A stretch of 64,000 nucleotides of DNA from Dictyophora rubrovolvata. Lineage: Eukaryota > Basidiomycota > Agaricomycetes > Phallales > Phallaceae. The translations under genes and the position numbers were made by a program. The notes beneath the pieces were generated by a model. The model saw only the letters and a program-made list of their open reading frames with translations, made no database searches and was not told the DNA's origin. Of the stretch, positions 1 to 9,573 are shown in pieces (position 1 is the stretch's first letter; every line of letters begins with the position of its first letter). The DNA is taken from NCBI GenBank assembly GCA_029959195.1, contig CP114119.1:1612001-1676000 (forward strand). The letters run 5' to 3'.

Positions 1-152
1 GGTTAAGCTAAATCACACGCCACAAACCAGGTAATACTTATGACACTTCGGAAGTTACTGGTTCAAAAGCACGATTGGACAAAAATCATTTATTCATATA
101 GTTCACATTGTGTATTCCAATCATAACGGTTTGGTCTTCTCAGTATTTGAAT

Positions 153-2090
153 TCAAGCATCCTTCCAAATTCGTTTGGCAGCCTCAACGACAAGTGCAAG
201 TTTACGTTCTACGTCCTCTTCTGTAACTTGATTACCTTCACTGTGGGATGCAAAGCCGCACTGGGGGCTAATGCATAGTCTAAAGAGATGTCGATAGACG
301 ATTAGCATTTACTGAACGAAACAAAGTGGACAATCACGGCACGAACTGGTTCAGCGCTTCCTCGGTTGAACGTTTCTCCTGGCCGTTTGCAATTGTTTCA
401 GCCGCGGAACGCACACGTTTCTCAAGCTCTCCAACATCTTCAAGCTATTAGATAGCGGTTATCACGATTTACAATGGTCATTTCGAATCAGTCAACTCAC
501 GGATCGAAGCTTAGTTGATATTAAGCCGAGAACGACGGTCTTGTGACGAGGGAGGTATTTGAGGGGCTCGAATGTCCCGGCTCTTGCAGTATCGTACTCC
601 AGCTAAACAGGAAAAGGATGATAACGATCACCCGAATGTACTGAAACGGGAACCAAACACATACATAGTATGTATTGACATTTAATTTGTTGAACAATTT
701 GATAGCAATCCTGTCGTAACCACCTTCAGCAAAATGTCTACCATCCTTTTTTAAGAGGTTAGAACTGGAGAGGATGATGAAAAAGAAATCATTCGTTTAC
801 TTTGAAATTTCCGCGACAGAGATGAATGCCGACATTGAAATCTTTGGGAAGGTCCCGAAGACAGTCATTATAAGTTTTGACATATAGGTCGAAAATCGCC
901 TCAGAATCAAGACCTAAGGGAAACAGCGTAAATTATTTTGTCGCTGGCACCACATGAAAATAATCACCATCATTTTTCATGCCTTCGAGCATGGGCTCTG
1001 AGCAGAAGTAACAAATCATTGGATCATCGAACTGGCCATCGTTAGTCGTGAACGTAAAAAAAATTTAGGTCACTTGAATATACCTGAACATTGCGACATC
1101 CAACGGAATACAGTTCAGCTAGTTCTTCCCGATATGCCTGAGCAATATCAGTAAAATATTCCTCTTGAAAAAACGATTAATATTGCTTGATTTCGGTCAT
1201 GCTGAGATTTGGACTCTACCGTCATTTTTGTAAACCTCCTTGGGATATCTTCAACGATGCATCAGTTTCATGCTCCCTCCTTCATTTTGTACCATACGTA
1301 CGCATAGGGACCGTGCCGCAAATGGAACCAATGAGGAACACACATGGTCAATTTGATATTTTTAACTTCCTAAGAATATCTGTTAAGCTGACGTAGTTCG
1401 CATGTGATATGAGATTTAGAACAAGCCTCCGGAGGTAAAAATTTGGCCAACCCCAGGAATTGATCTTTGTAAAATGGCCTAGCGCGACTAATTTTCCCCT
1501 AAAATTGTGACGTAAAGTTTCTTTTATTTAGGTCTTGATTTCAGTAGGAAGTAACGTACATTACAAAGATATGTGGCGGCGTTCTTGAAATCGAGTTCTT
1601 TAAATGCCATTATATCGGGGACATATGACTACATGACAGACTGTTCATATCTTTGAAGGGGTTATTGTTCCGGAACGAATTACCATGAACTTGTATTCGG
1701 GAACTTGACGATGGCCGGAGTCAGATGGTGCATGTATATGGCCTTGAGACAATGGAGTGAACCTACCGGGCTTCACGAATTCCATGCCTTCAAGGTTTTC
1801 AAACACACCGTCATAAAACATATGCCTTCGTATTTTTTGAGATATAACATTGAGCGATCTTAATCCATCACGGACCTTCTGAATTCGCCATCAGTGGCGG
1901 CTTTAATACCTGTTTTGCGCTGCATTTCGACAATATTGGCAATACATTTGTCTTCTATGACGCGCAATTCATCGCTATTAATTTTACCTTGATCAAACAA
2001 AGATCTGGCATCAAGGAGTTCACGAGGTCGTTTAAGACTTCCGATCTGCTCAGCGCGGAAAGGTGGGTAAAGGTGAACGGTCGCGGCCAT
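153..2090 (-). CDS. MetE-like cobalamin-independent methionine synthase family protein
   Basis: Fungal YxjG-type relative of the C-terminal half of MetE, a zinc-dependent methyltransferase fold (UROD/MetE-like). The N-terminus after the chosen ATG carries PPFRAEQIGSLKRPRELL, the typical opening of this family, followed by ATDGEFRR. Further exons show MICYFCSEPMLEG, GIHLCRGNF (probable zinc-binding Cys) and, near the end, SPQCGFASHSEGN with the last zinc-ligand Cys; the stop follows IWKDA. Several short introns interrupt the gene; one joins GEFRR to HMFYDGVFENLEG. An in-frame ATG exists further upstream (about 2285), but homologues begin close to the PPFR motif, so I start at 2090. Lacking the MetE N-terminal folate-binding half, it may use a methyl donor other than methyltetrahydropteroyl-triglutamate. 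Family assignment is firm; the exact reaction is inferred. Confidence 0.85.
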
Positions 2091-2126
2091 TGTTCTGGAT
2101 GTGAAATGCTTACGGAAAGGTGGGTA
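2056..2126. repeat. 14-bp direct repeat flanking the MetE-like start codon
   Basis: The sequence CGGAAAGGTGGGTA occurs at 2056-2069, inside the first codons of the MetE-like gene (where the other strand encodes YPPFR), and again at 2113-2126 in its leader, so the leader also reads YPPFR in the same frame. Exact copies, 57 bp apart. Probably a small local duplication. Confidence 0.6.
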
Positions 2127-2252
2127 TATATATGTATATGCGCTGGGAGTGTCGGAGTAGATGGAGGGAAAAAAATTGAGCCCAAGGCTAAGCCATACTA
2201 AATTCACACAGGGGTGTCTCCAAGCCGTGGGCAGCTCAGAGCTGTATGTTAT

Positions 2253-2259
2253 TGACTCA
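2253..2259. promoter_or_regulatory. TGACTCA box, possible Gcn4/Cpc1-type site
   Basis: Exact TGACTCA lies 163 bp upstream of the MetE-like start codon. This heptamer is the known binding site of Gcn4/Cpc1 bZIP regulators of amino-acid biosynthesis in fungi, so it would fit a methionine-related gene. A single 7-mer can occur by chance. Confidence 0.4.
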
Positions 2260-2601
2260 GCTCGGCTGCATGAAATATTATACACTGTCGTTGACTTACT
2301 TCAATGCAATGCCAGCAGCGAGACAGCCTTTCCTTACGAAAAAGTAGGATTTGAGACGAAAACGTCAATGAGCAATTACATTGTTGGATCGTTGCATTCA
2401 CGTCGCGTGGATGTCTTACTCGGCTAGTTCAGGGCAATGCCATGTTATTGTGGCCATGCATTCGGCGATTGGTCGACAGTCATGAGAAAAAAGGCGGAGA
2501 CATTCTGCCCACCTCGGCAAGCTCCGGAGCGGGAGTCCAAATCAATAGCCGCCCACATCAACAGTCCCTCCAGCTTTCGACGACTTCAAGACACCTCGAC
2601 G

Positions 2602-2775
2602 GTGAGTAAATGTCTTTCTTGAAGATATCTTTTGCAACCTGGATGGACGTTCGAAGCATACTGTGAATCCTGCTTTAGGGCACATTTTCAGTCCCGAGAG
2701 TTGGATGGATGCAGAGTCTCGTTTTTAGATGACACCCTTTGGGTTTTGATCTTGGGCTTACTATTCTTCTTTCAG
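2602..2775 (+). other. Probable intron in the 5' UTR of RPL13
   Basis: A strong donor (GTGAGTAAAT) at 2602 and a pyrimidine-rich acceptor ending TTCTTTCAG at 2775 sit just upstream of the RPL13 start codon (2792). Leader introns are common in ribosomal protein genes. I looked for C/D snoRNA boxes in its 174 nt and found no convincing pair. Confidence 0.55.
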
Positions 2776-2791
2776 ACCGTGTAAAAAGACC

Positions 2792-3575
2792 ATGGTCAGC
2801 CACAATAACGGTTTGTTCTTTTGATTGGATTGCACGAGCTGTCTATTAATTTGTGCATGTGCAGCCCTCCCAAACGCCCACTTTCACAAGGACTGGCAAC
2901 GCCGTGTTCGTACTTGGTTCGACCAGCCCGGACGAAAACTCCGTCGTCGCAATGCCCGAAAAACCAAGGCTGCTGCCTTGGGCGTCCGCCCTCTCCACTC
3001 ACTTCGACCTGCTGTCCATTGTCCCACCCTTCGGTATAATATGAAAATCCGTGAGGGCCGCGGTTTTACTTTGGCGGAATTAAAGGAGGCTGGTATCGGA
3101 AGAAAGCAAGCGAAAACAATTGGGATTTCTGTCGACCACAGACGAAGAAATCTAAGCGAAGAGGGCAAAAAACTTAACGTGGAAAGACTTCTGGAATACA
3201 AAAGCAGATTAATCGTCTTTCCCAAAAAAGCCTCCAAACCCAAGAAGGGTGATTCAACAGTATGTAACCACGTTTGATTCCGAAGTCCCTACGTTTAAAA
3301 AAGTTCGCATCCTTGTAGGGAGAAGATCTTAATGCTCCTACCACCCGTCAAACTTTGGCCATCGCGGATTCCTACGTTCCGGAAGCCCCTCGCAAGATTA
3401 CTGACGAAGAACGTGAATTCCAAGCATACCGCACTCTTCGCACCGAACGTGCTCGCGCACGCTACGAAGGTGCAAGGAAGGCTCGTGCGGCTAAGGTAAG
3501 GATTACCCATCAGCGTTTTTTTCTGGCTCAACTCTTTTTTAGAAAGAAGAGGAGGAAGCCAACAAAAAGAAATAA
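2792..3575 (+). CDS. RPL13: 60S ribosomal protein eL13
   Basis: Cytosolic large-subunit protein eL13. Four coding exons, 2792-2810, 2865-3259, 3319-3495 and 3543-3575, give 207 residues with all junctions in phase, the usual eL13 length. Recognisable blocks are [18 protein letters not shown] at the start, [13 protein letters not shown], the basic run [32 protein letters not shown], and [21 protein letters not shown]. The tail is strongly basic and lysine-rich, as expected for rRNA contact. The first coding exon is only 19 nt, typical for fungal ribosomal protein genes. It shares a long divergent promoter with the MetE-like gene and converges on the desaturase gene downstream. Confidence 0.97.
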
Positions 3576-4002
3576 CCAGTTTATGATTTTTCTATCTAAT
3601 GGGATTGCCTACATTTGTATGTATTCGCCAAAACCTTCTTCACATGTAGCCAAGCACCGCGCTACTTCATCCTATTGCAAGTTATATCATGCCATCATCG
3701 AGTATGCAAATAAACATATGCTATGCTTGCCAGCTTTCATCTTGTGCACTGGTGTTCCAGTTGCAGATACTGACGCACTCTTTCTTACCCACTCGCGATT
3801 ATCAAGGGACACGCGCACAAAAGGCCTTCGTCCCTCAACGCGAGCTTGGAAGATCCAACTACACTTTCCACACTTGACTGTGCTCTCTTTAAGAGTTCAT
3901 TAATTTCAGAGCAAGTACTATTCTGATGTAAACATTCTAATATAAATTATACCGCATATTCCATTAAACGTGTTAAATTGTCGGTCTATATTAAAAATGC
4001 TT
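3576..4002. other. Intergenic, convergent 3' ends
   Basis: 427 bp between the stop codons of RPL13 (+) and the desaturase (-). Open frames here show no conserved motif. It most likely holds the two 3' UTRs; AT-rich stretches near 3930-4000 could be polyadenylation signals. Confidence 0.6.
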
Positions 4003-5701
4003 CTAATTAGCTGTAAATCCCAGTTTTTCTTGAATGTTGGCGTCCGCAACCTTCTTTACGATGCGAACTTGCTGTGCAACCTGTCGCAAAACTCCCCGAA
4101 TTTCTTTGTTGCCTTTGATGAATCCGAATTCGGCGTATTCGAGCCCTTGATCACGGGCATATTCCTTTACCAGCTTACTCGCCGCCTTGAGATTATGCCG
4201 GGGCAGTCTGGGGAAAAGATGATGTGTAACTTGCAGATGCAATCCTCCATGTAAGAAAGCAAGATACGGCGGACAAATAACATCTATGGTCGTACGAAGT
4301 TGTCGAGCGGGAAACGATTCTATTGGTCCAAGGTCCTCTGTTGAGCGCGAAAAGTGAGACAGGACAATCTTTTATCACCCAGAAGGTACGGTTTAAAATT
4401 AGGAAGTACATGGATAAGCTTATGCCGACATACCTGAACGTGTACGGGACTAGACACCATGTTGCTAACCAAAAGATACGCTAAGGCGACCTTCCAACTT
4501 GGCGTCCCGTACAAAAGCAACCCATACCATGTCCAGAAACCAGCGACAGCAAGCACTTCGATGATCCAATCCCAGGTTCGACGAGCTTGAAGAAGCATGA
4601 AGGAATACGAGTTGGCATAAAGATTAAATCTTGCCAAAGACAGAACAATATAGAATAGTTTATGCTGTAGTGGGATCAATGCAGCAGCGAACGAATCGAA
4701 GGTCATGACGCGCTTATAGTAAGTGGACCAAAGATTGGTGAAAAATGCAGGTGAGATTGCGAAAAATGGTATGTGCTGTTAAAAAGACTCGTCAGCGATA
4801 TGACTATTACAATGAATTTGAAATATACTTGGATATCAGGGTCATGAACGGGATGATTGGTAACAACTGTTGGAAAGTTAAATTATCTCGACTACGCTAG
4901 CTAGCATTATAGGGCTTACGATGATGAATGTTGTGGTTCTATAAAATTGTATTAACAGCTGAAAAAAAAAAATTGTTTTGAACTTACATCAACCCACCAT
5001 CCAATGCTTATACCACCTAGGAAGTCGGCTACGAAGATTCCAAGCAATCTATCCATAGTCCAATCGTGGGTTACTCCATTATGTCCAAGGTCATGGGCAG
5101 TGAATGTTAACTGATGCCAAAATGCTCCAAGAAATACGGCGCTGGTGATAAACCAAGAACAATGATAAGCATATGCTGAACAGACGAAAAGAAACGTATA
5201 ACGGATGACTTCTGGACCATAGCCAGCGATATAGCGAGTCTGGTACAAGCCTGCTTCTTTTATACGTCGATGAAGCTCTCGGTAGGCTTGAACATGTTGC
5301 TCCTGAATTTCCAAAGAAAGTGTGGTCGGTGGAGGTTGAAGATCAAGAGACGAGTTTTTCAGCAGGAGCACTTGTCCCGCTGAAGCGTCTTTTTCCCAGC
5401 CTATCTTTGTGCGGACCCAGCCGGACATTACAGGGGGTAAAAGAGGATCCCAAGGAAGTCGCACGCGTGCTACGATGTACGCATTCATACGCTTCAAGGT
5501 ATTCTCCGAGTGATAGGCATCCATTTCTTGGGAAGCATCGCGACCAATGAAGTGCAAAATGGCGAGCGAGCCGCCGGGATGAGATGAAAGCCATTTTTCA
5601 GGTATTTTGAGGACATTTCCGTGGCGTATAAGAAGATACTCTCCATTGCGAATCCGTCGCGCGATGTCATCCCGAGCCCATACAGGAAAATTGACGGGCA
5701 T
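4003..5701 (-). CDS. Sphingolipid delta-8 desaturase with N-terminal cytochrome b5 domain
   Basis: Membrane front-end desaturase that introduces the delta-8 double bond into the long-chain base of ceramide, needed for fungal glucosylceramides. The N-terminal about 90 residues are a cytochrome b5 domain with the haem motif HPGG (KWLSSHPGGSLAILHFIGRD). The fatty-acid desaturase domain has three histidine boxes: HDLGHN, HNIHH (after an intron) and QVTHHLFPRLPRHN, the last with the QxxHH signature of front-end desaturases. Hydrophobic segments lie between boxes 1-2 and 2-3. ATG at 5701 opens directly into the b5 domain. Several introns are present, including between the first two histidine boxes. 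The b5 fusion plus QxxHH box favour the delta-8 sphingolipid enzyme over delta-6 or delta-9 acyl desaturases. Confidence 0.88.
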
Positions 5702-5786
5702 TACTTATTTCCAACTGCAACCGTTCTGCAATGACCGGGACAGGCGACGCGTGACCAATTTGTCACGGCCACATGGGCATATGTGG

Positions 5787-5807
5787 CACGTGAACGTGTG
5801 ACACGTG
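5787..5807. promoter_or_regulatory. Two CACGTG E-boxes in the desaturase/PAL1 divergent promoter
   Basis: CACGTG occurs at 5787-5792 and 5802-5807, centre spacing 15 bp, within the 197 bp separating the desaturase and PAL1 start codons. CACGTG is the palindromic site for fungal bHLH factors such as Cbf1, Ino2/4-like or SREBP-like proteins. A regulator of lipid genes would suit the desaturase, but which factor binds is unknown. Confidence 0.5.
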
Positions 5808-5898
5808 ACAGCGGAGTAACGCAACAGGGTACCTTGGAACGGATCGTCGTGTAATATTTTTCTTAGGTGTACACTTAGGTTCCTTCCTGTCCTTTACC

Positions 5899-7344
5899 AT
5901 GTCCTCTCGCCGTGCTTCCGATCCCTTCAGAGACCATAATCACAGCCATAATAATCATCCACACCGAGAAGATATGCTTGCTGCTGTCAGAGACGCTGTT
6001 ACTGTTAAATCTTCTCCCCAAGACCGTACAAGACCCTCCAAGACTCATTACACTCAGTTTCGTCTTTTTTGAAACTCGTTCACCTTTCACGTTTTATTGA
6101 CTTTGCCTTACAATAGGGCGTCTGAGAATTTAACGCCTCCTCGTCAACGCCGTTCTCATAGTACGGATTCTCCCCCTGTAGTTCCAGACAAATCTTCGAA
6201 ACCGTCTCGCCCGAAACCAAGCAAAAAGGCGAGTATGCACGCAGATGCCATCGATAGACTTGATTACTCTGGTGTCGGATTTGCCAGTAAGTGCCAGCCT
6301 ACCGAATAGCACTCTTTTTCGTCATTCTTGTCACATTTCTCTAATCCTTTGATAGTGCTCCACCATGATGGCCCTTTCGACGCCTGCGCTCCTTCGAGAA
6401 ATAAAAACAAACACAAGGCTCCAATGTTGGCATGGTCTCCCTCTGACGGTCCTCCTGACCTTAGTGGTATCCCGGATTTGTCAGCTCATCATTCTCCTAT
6501 GGCCCCGTCATCGGTGGACTCCCCGTATGCGATGGCGCACTCCGGAGCGACCGGGATTTATCCTGCATATGCCTCTATTTCTTCTTCAAAGAAACGCCCG
6601 GATGCATTGGCAGAAGCTTGGGGCGTAGCCGAGCCTGAGCCATTCGAGGAATTTTCGGCGGGTGGTGGCGAACGGTCTGCTCCCAATTCCATAAGAAATG
6701 GCAAAGAATCCTCTTCAGCTCGATTCGCCAAGGGGTCTCGCGAAGCATATCGGGATATTCAGGAATCCAATCATCGTCATAGGTCCCGTCCTACTATCCC
6801 TCCTCCTCAACCCATCTCTCTTCCGGGCAGTCGACCTATGAACCCACACTCGATATCACCAGACGACGGTCAATACTCTCCTACTTACTATGCTCAGAGT
6901 GATGGTGGTCGTGACATCTCCCCTCGACGAACCAAGTCCCTCATTGCTCGCATTAAAAAAATGAGAGATGCCCCAAATGTACCCGTTTCATATGATGAGG
7001 GAGACAGCGTTGAGTTCAAAAGCGATAACCCCGACGTCACTTCCATAGACCCAGTTCCAGCTGCTTCTACTCCACAACCTCGACCAACTCACAAGCATCA
7101 GTCATCATTCCTTGGTTTGTTCAAGACCGGAGGCACAGGTAGCACACCAGTATCCCCAACTTACCCAACTGAAGATGTTAACTACGCATATCCTGAAGAC
7201 GTTAAAGATAAAGATCTTCCACCAACTCCCATGGATTATTTTGGGGATGCACGACGCCCGGGGACGGCTCCAGGTTTAGGAAGGAGAACGTCTTTAATGA
7301 AGAAGATTAAAGGTGTACGCAACCGAAACAACTCGAAGTCGTAG
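5899..7344 (+). CDS. Pal1 family cell-morphology protein
   Basis: Cortical protein related to fission yeast Pal1, which acts in cell shape and early endocytic patches. The diagnostic block LHHDGPFDACAPSRN, followed by KHKAPMLAW, is formed across an intron (TTT GCC A | TG CTC). Start is ATG 5899; the first exon encodes a histidine/asparagine-rich stretch, then an intron with donor GTTTCG near 6057 leads to the ASENLTPPRQRR exon. The long C-terminal part is disordered and rich in Ser/Pro, with basic patches (SPRRTKSLIARIKKMR and a C-terminal RRTSLMKKIKG run) that could bind membrane or be phosphorylated. It shares a short E-box promoter with the desaturase. Confidence 0.85.
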
Positions 7345-7684
7345 ACTTTGTGTAGAAAGATGTATTTTAGGTTTTGTCTCGATATTTCCTCTTGAAATTT
7401 TCATTTTGGCCGACTGATTACCATCCTGCCGACCACCGCATTTTCTTTCCCCTTTTTTTCTGTGTTTGAACATGTCCTGCTTCTACTGCCCCTCCTTCGT
7501 ATGTAATCTTCTTCTCCACAATTCTCGTTCCCTGTTTTCAATTTTGTTCGCACCATGTAGATTGTACTATGTACAATTGTTCTTCACTCAAGTTTTCAAG
7601 GGCCATTCCACATCTCATGTACAGTCTGTTAACTATGTAGTTGGTCTGATATACATATCTACTGAGGACGTTGTCTCTCTTGAC
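7345..7684. other. Intergenic, convergent 3' UTRs of PAL1 and HIS7
   Basis: 340 bp, pyrimidine-rich on the plus strand with many TTCT/TTTC runs. No coding potential that I can support. Confidence 0.6.
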
Positions 7685-9460
7685 TCAGCGAACATTGATC
7701 CCTTTATTAGAGAGTTCTCTTTTTACATCTGATATTTCGACCTCCCCTCTATGGAAAATACCTGCCGCAAGGGCAGCCTCTGCGCCAGTAGATTCGAAAA
7801 CATCGATGAAATGTGAAAATTTGCCGGCCCCACTGCTGGCCACGACCGGAATCTTAACAGCTTGTTTGACAAGATTGATCAAATCCAAATCGAATCCCTG
7901 CCCTGTACCATCACGATCGATACTATTGAGTAAGATCTCTCCCGCGCCCAAGATTTCGACTCCTCGAACTAGCTGCACCACACTGACTGGCCGCAGTTCT
8001 CTGCCTCCAGCCACAGTACACCGGTACCACCAAGCTTTCCCATCTCTGTCACGAATAAGCTCGTCAAGATAGGGGCCGGCGTAATTTTCCGGGTTAACAT
8101 AGACACGTTTCGGATCGACTGATACAACCACAGCTTGTCGACCATACATCCGTGCAATCATTTCAATGGAAGTTATCCCCGTCGGTTTATTGTTATTTGC
8201 CAACAATTGTTCGACAGCAAATACTGCGTCACTGCCTATACTGACTTTATCGGCCCCAGCACGGAAATATTCACCTGCGACTTCCACAGCTGATCTGACT
8301 GTCCCATCAGGCTCAGTAGTATCCTGAAACAAAGCTGATCAGATACAGTTTGGGAGAATAAGTAAACGCATTATACCTTAATGCCGCCACCGACAGTCAA
8401 AGGTACGAAAACTTTTTCCGCCGCTGCGCGAACGACAGCTAACATTGGTTGATCGTAAAGCGGAGAAGAACGGAATGAAGTAATATTCAGAAAGCAAATC
8501 TCATCTGCGCCAGCCACGTAATATCGTTCAGCCAATGTTACTGGTTTTCCGAGGTTTCTGACTGCTCCGCCCGTCTTCACGGACAAATCACCCGACGAAT
8601 CCTTCTCTCTAACATCGTACTGATCTCCTTTAGTAACAACTAAGTCACCATCATCGTTCGTGCGCACATCCAGGCAGGCCACAATTCGTCGAATAAAACT
8701 ATCCTTTTGAGCGAAAGACTTCGACGGGACAGTTTGGGAGATATCGGTATGCATTAGGGCGAAAGTTGGCGTTTTTAGCCATTGGTCTAGTACATGTATT
8801 CCAGCCGACCCAGATTTTTCTGGATGAAACTGAGTCGCAAACACATTGCCATTCCTGACAGTCGATAGAAACCGCTCTTGCCCGTACTGCGTGACCGTGT
8901 GTGCCCATCTTAAAAGTTCGTTATTTAAATCTGAGTCATATTCCGCCCTGTAGGAATGAACGAAGTAATATGCCTCTGATTCAGATATTCCATATGCAGC
9001 CTCCGGGGTAATTTCTTCGACAAAGAAACTGCGATTCCATCCCATGTGAGGCACTGCCTTCGTACTGTTGTCGAAGCGTTCTATACGTGCGGGTATAATC
9101 CCGAGGCCTTCAACAAGAGACTCAGCTTCAGAAGACGACTGGAATAGGACCTGCAGTCCAATGCAGATCCCGAAATAAGGCCTCCCAGAAAGTATATAGT
9201 GTTTCAGAGGTTCTAGCAGATTCTTATGAGCCAGGTACTCTATCGCAGTTTGAAACGCCCCAACGCCAGGAAAGATCAATTTCTACTGAGCATTCCGTTT
9301 GTTATTTACTCAAAAATAAGAGTACAAAGCATGGACTGACTGATGCTTTGTCAAAGTCAGCGGGTGATCGAATCCACCGGAACGTATAACCCAACTCAAC
9401 AAGGGAATTCGCAAGGCTTTGAACATTACCTGCGCCATAATCCAAAAGATACAGACCCAT
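7685..9460 (-). CDS. HIS7: Imidazole glycerol phosphate synthase, bifunctional glutamine amidotransferase/cyclase
   Basis: Fifth step of histidine biosynthesis: converts PRFAR plus glutamine to imidazole glycerol phosphate and AICAR. Fungi fuse HisH and HisF in one chain and both are here. The N-terminal amidotransferase starts MGLYLLDYGAGNVQSLANS, has the nucleophile Cys in GICIGLQVLF, the oxyanion-strand KLIFPGVGAFQTA, and the catalytic His-Glu in FATQFHPEKSG. The cyclase barrel begins near IRRIVACLDVR (first catalytic Asp) and carries NSIDRDGTGQGFDLDL (second catalytic Asp), VPLTVGGGI and VVASSGAGKF phosphate-binding loops. Two introns are clear, one after ADFDKAS and one after GGGIK. Start at 9460 gives the expected N-terminus; about 540 residues, matching the family. 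Confidence 0.95.
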
Positions 9461-9573
9461 TAGTCTTGGTCGTAACTCTTGAATACTCCCCGTACTAGCA
9501 AATGTAGTCCTGTGTGTGTGATTTCGGTGAATGGCTCGATTAACAATATTACATAACAGATTTTACGTAAGGC
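9461..9573. promoter_or_regulatory. Short divergent promoter HIS7 / RINT1
   Basis: Only 113 bp separate the two start codons, so both genes share it. It contains a TTACGTAA palindrome at 9563-9570, a shape bound by some bZIP factors, very close to the RINT1 ATG. No exact TGACTCA is present. Confidence 0.5.

Larger units (their letters stand above)
2091..2791. promoter_or_regulatory. Divergent promoter region, MetE-like gene / RPL13
   Basis: About 700 bp between two head-to-head start codons. It holds a TGACTCA box (2253-2259), the MetE-like leader with a TA-rich stretch near 2125-2140, and the 5' leader of RPL13 with its probable UTR intron (2602-2775). No convincing additional gene. Confidence 0.6.

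Noticed and set aside
1860-2285. Longer N-terminus for the MetE-like protein from an upstream in-frame ATG
   Set aside because: The extra residues lack family similarity and overlap the likely promoter; homologues start at the PPFR motif.
2602-2775. snoRNA hosted in the RPL13 leader intron
   Set aside because: No convincing C/D or H/ACA box pair.
7681-7687. TGACTCA at the HIS7 stop codon as a Gcn4 site
   Set aside because: It sits at the 3' end of HIS7, on and just past the stop codon, not in a promoter; most likely coincidence.
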